A program made the translations under genes and the position numbers. This document shows positions 61,272-64,000 of a stretch of DNA of 64,000 nt, one piece after another (position 1 is the stretch's first letter; each line of letters opens with the position of its first letter). The stretch is from Antitrichia curtipendula (lineage: Eukaryota; Streptophyta; Bryopsida; Hypnales; Leucodontaceae), in NCBI GenBank assembly GCA_951230915.1, contig OX579641.1, forward strand, positions 21,306,254-21,370,253. The letters run 5' to 3'. The notes beneath the pieces were generated by a model. It saw nothing but the letters and a program-made list of their open reading frames with translations. It was not told the origin of the DNA and searched no databases.

Positions 61272-62212
61272 AAAATTTGACCAATTTTGAGACCAAGGCA
61301 AATGAAGAGCTTCCACCACCATCCGAGGTCGCCCAAGACAAGAGGTCGCCTATCCGTAGTCGCCTAGACCCGAAATCGCTCCTTAAACACAAAATTTGAC
61401 CAATTTTGATACAAAGACAAAACAAGGGCTCCCACCACCATCCACGGTCGCCCAAGACAAGAGGTCACCTTAAGAGGTCGCCCTAGACAAGAGGTTGCCT
61501 ATCCGCAATCGCCTAGCCCCGAAATCGCTCCTTAAATACAAAATTTGACCAATTTTGAAACAAAGACAAAAGAAGGGCTTCCACCACCATCTGAGGTCGC
61601 CCAAGACAAGAGGTCGCCCAAGACGAGAGGTCACCTTAAGAGGTCGCCCAAGACAAGAGGTCGCCTACCCGCAGTCGCCTAGACCCGAAATCGCTCCTTA
61701 AAAACAAAATTTGACCAATTTTGAGACAAAGACAAATGAAGGGCTTCCACCACCATCCGAGGTCGCCCAAGACAAGAGGTCGCCTATCCGTAGTCGCCTA
61801 GACCCGAAATCGCTCCTTAAACACAAAATTTGACCAATTTTGAGACAAAGACAAAAGAAGGGCTCCCACCACCATCCGAGGTCGCCCAAGGCGAGAGGTC
61901 GCCTTAAGAGGTCGCCCAAGATGAGAGGTCGGCTTAAGAGGTCGCCCAAGACGAGAGGTCACCTTAAGAGGTCGCCCTAGACAAGAGGTTGCCTACTCGC
62001 AATCGCCTAGCCCCGAAATCGCTCCTTAAATACAAAATTTCACCAATTTTGAGACAAAGACAAAAGAAGGGCTCCCACCACCATCCGAGGTCGCCCAAGA
62101 CGAGAGGTCGCCTTAAGAGGTCGCCCAAGACGAGAGGTCACCTTAAGAGGTCGCCCAAGACAAGAGGTCGCCTATCCGCAGTTGCCTAGACCCGAAATTG
62201 CTCCTTAAACAC
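61272..62212 (+). repeat. 941-bp higher-order repeat, copy 1
   Basis: Six monomers of different lengths in fixed order: 119 + 149 + 166 + 119 + 209 + 179 = 941 bp. Markers are the linker gaccaaggcaaatgaagagc (61,291), gatacaaagac with catccacggtcg, the catctgagg 166-bp monomer, and aaatttcaccaatttt. It starts inside a tail where upstream reads cgctcgttaaaaac. Confidence 0.92.
61557..61722 (+). repeat. 166-bp monomer with an unpaired 17-mer
   Basis: Distance between successive gaaac/gagac linkers is 166 bp (149 + 17). Two 17-mers stand together (aggtcgcccaagacaag, aggtcgcccaagacgag) before the next 13-mer, the mirror of the extra-13-mer monomers. It recurs at 62,498-62,663 as part of the 941-bp unit. 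Confidence 0.88.
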
Positions 62213-63153
62213 AAAATTTGACCAATTTTGAGACCAAGGCAAATGAAGAGCTTCCACCACCATCCGAGGTCGCCCAAGACAAGAGGTCGCCTATCCGTAG
62301 TCGCCTAGACCCGAAATCGCTCCTTAAACACAAAATTTGACCAATTTTGATACAAAGACAAAACAAGGGCTCCCACCACCATCCACGGTCGCCCAAGACA
62401 AGAGGTCACCTTAAGAGGTCGCCCTAGACAAGAGGTTGCCTATCCGCAATCGCCTAGCCCCGACATCGCTCCTTAAATACAAAATTTGACCAATTTTGAA
62501 ACAAAGACAAAAGAAGGGCTTCCACCACCATCTGAGGTCGCCCAAGACAAGAGGTCGCCCAAGACGAGAGGTCACCTTAAGAGGTCGCCCAAGACAAGAG
62601 GTCGCCTACCCGCAGTCGCCTAGACCCGAAATCGCTCCTTAAAAACAAAATTTGACCAATTTTGAGACAAAGACAAATGAAGGGCTTCCACCACCATCCG
62701 AGGTCGCCCAAGACAAGAGGTCGCCTATCCGTAGTCGCCTAGACCCGAAATCGCTCCTTAAACACAAAATTTGACCAATTTTGAGACAAAGACAAAAGAA
62801 GGGCTTCCACCACTATCCGAGGTCGCCCAAGGCGAGAGGTCGCCTTAAGAGGTCGCCCAAGATGAGAGGTCGGCTTAAGAGGTCGCCCAAGACGAGAGGT
62901 CACCTTAAGAGGTCGCCCTAGACAAGAGGTTGCCTACTCGCAATCGCCTAGCCCTGAAATCGCTCCTTAAATACAAAATTTCACCAATTTTGAGACAAAG
63001 ACAAAAGAAGGGCTCCCACCACCATCCGAGGTCGCCCAAGACGAGAGGTCGCCTTAAGAGGTCGCCCAAGACGAGAGGTCACCTTAAGAGGTCGCCCAAG
63101 ACAAGAGGTCGCCTACCCGCAGTTGCCTAGACCCGAAATTGCTCCTTAAACAC
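62213..63153 (+). repeat. 941-bp higher-order repeat, copy 2
   Basis: Direct tandem copy of the previous unit at a constant 941-bp offset (gaccaaggc at 62,232). Private differences include ccccgacatcg near 62,462, caccactatcc near 62,812 and gccctgaaatcg near 62,953. The unit ends near 63,153, where the next linker is the ordinary gagacaaagac. Confidence 0.92.
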
Positions 63154-63287
63154 AAAATTTGACCAATTTTGAGACAAAGACAAAAGAAGGGCTTCCACCA
63201 CCATCCGAGGTCGCCCAAGACAAGAGGTCACCTATCCGTAGTCGCCTAGACCCGAAATCGCTCCTTAAACACAAAATTTGACCAATT

Positions 63288-63848
63288 TTGAGACAAAGAC
63301 AAAAGAAGGGCTCCCACCACCATCCGAGGTCGCCCAAGACGAGAGGTCGCCTTAAGAGGTCGCCCAAGATAATAGGTCGCCTACCCGCAGTCGCCTAGAC
63401 CCGAAAGCGCTCCTTAAAAACAAAATTTGACCAATTTTGAGACAAAGACAAAAGAAGGGCTCCCACCACCATCCGAGGTCGCCCAAGACGAGAGGTCGCC
63501 TTAAGAGGTCGCCCAAGACGAGAGGTCGCCTTAAGAGGTCGCCCAAGACGAGAGGTCACCTTAAGAGGTCGCCCAAGCCAAGAGGTCGCCTACCCGCAGT
63601 TGCCTAGACCCGAAATTGGTCCTTAAACACAAAATTTGACCAATTTTGAGACAAAGACAAAAGAAGGGCTCCCACCACCATCCGAGGTCGCCCAAGACGA
63701 GAGGTCGCCTTAACAGGTCGCCCAAGACGAGAGGTCACCTTAACAGGTCGCCCAAGACAAGAGGTCGCCTACCCGCAGTTGCCTAGACCCGAAATTGGTC
63801 CTTAAACACAAAATTTGTCCACTTTTGAGACAAAGACAAAAGAAGGGC
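63288..63848 (+). repeat. Segment shared with 54,520-55,080
   Basis: Partner of the previous entry. It differs by gccttaacagg near 63,711 (gccttaagagg in the other) and an intact dyad near 63,640 where the other has accaactttgag. Confidence 0.78.
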
Positions 63849-64000
63849 TTCCACCACCATCCGAGGTCGCCCAAGACGAGAGGTCGCCTTAAGAGGTCGC
63901 CCAAGATGAGAGGTCGGCTTAAGAGGTCGCCCAAGACGAGAGGTCACCTTAAGAGGTCGCCCTAGACAAGAGGTTGCCTACCCGCAATCGCCTAGCCCCG

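Larger units (their letters stand above)
1..64000 (+). repeat. Satellite DNA array, about 180-bp monomer family, fills the window
   Basis: The same anchor (gaagggct, then tccaccaccatccg or cccaccaccatccg) recurs every 119-209 bases from base 1 to the right edge, always in the same orientation. Between anchors come GC-rich 30-bp subrepeats, a conserved tail and an AT-rich segment. I saw no interruption by non-satellite sequence, no inverted copy and no transposon end. The right edge cuts a monomer in its tail, so the array continues to the right. Base 1 falls on a monomer boundary only by chance of windowing. Function is unknown. Such arrays are commonly centromeric, pericentromeric or heterochromatic, but nothing here decides which. 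I do not recognise the family as a named satellite. Confidence 0.98.

Noticed and set aside
1..64000. CRISPR array
   Set aside because: Regularly spaced repeats are present, but there are no unique spacers: the sequence between repeat cores is itself repeated, and the units are satellite monomers of 119-209 bp.
1..64000. CENP-B box (nTTCGnnnnAnnCGGGn) in the tail around gacccgaaat or gattcgaaatcg
   Set aside because: I compared both strands of the tail variants. CCCG and CGAA elements occur, but not with the required spacing and central base, so no match to the box.
1..64000. Telomeric or subtelomeric tract (ccctaaa / tttaggg)
   Set aside because: No telomere repeat run was found. Isolated ccctaag near 58,428 is a one-base variant of the subrepeat.
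1..64000. Ribosomal DNA spacer repeats
   Set aside because: Spacer subrepeats can look like this, but no rRNA gene or promoter appears in 64 kb and the array never returns to non-repeat sequence, which does not fit a rDNA unit.

Overview
The window is one uninterrupted block of eukaryotic-type satellite DNA. From base 1 to base 64,000 every stretch I read is a head-to-tail copy of a single repeat family, all in one orientation. I found no protein-coding gene, RNA gene, transposon, CRISPR array, telomeric tract or unique sequence. The array starts before base 1 and runs past base 64,000. There is no direct evidence of species. Array size, a monomer of about 180 bp and heavy CpG-type variation fit a genome with cytosine methylation, such as a plant, but this is inference.

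Each monomer has three parts. An invariant head reads gaagggctyccaccaccatccg. A GC-rich middle holds one to four 30-bp subrepeats, each made of a 17-mer (aggtcgcccaagacgag) plus a 13-mer (aggtcgccttaag). A tail runs from cagtcgcctagacccgaaat through an AT-rich dyad (caaaatttgaccaattttg) to a purine-rich linker (gagacaaagacaaaa). Lengths are quantised at 119, 149, 179 and 209 bp (119 + 30n), with rare 166, 192 and 235 bp forms made by adding single 17-mers or 13-mers. About 350-380 monomers are present.

Layout. 1-6.39 kb is mixed monomers with local duplications at 507, 596 and 2,918 bp spacing. 6.39-30.49 kb is two tandem copies of a 12.1-kb unit (12,139 and 11,960 bp), with the start of a third copy to 30.63 kb. 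Each copy contains two 2.95-kb blocks in tandem. 30.6-42.4 kb is a mosaic with 180, 746 and 179 bp local duplications and segments shared with 10.6-11.8 kb and 50-53 kb. 42.4-46.3 kb is a 2,118-bp-spaced duplication. 46.9-58.5 kb is a mosaic with 328, 179 and 358 bp local expansions. 58.5-63.2 kb holds tandem units of 1,057, 656 and 941 bp.

Nothing here works as a gene set. The interest is structural: nested duplication, stepwise length change, conversion-like patches and a partial relative chronology of events. Short open frames recur on both strands, but they are by-products of the 30-bp (10-codon) subrepeat. Every standard monomer length leaves remainder 2 when divided by 3, so no frame survives from one monomer to the next. 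Boundaries below were read by eye and are good to roughly 30 bp unless a diagnostic base is named.
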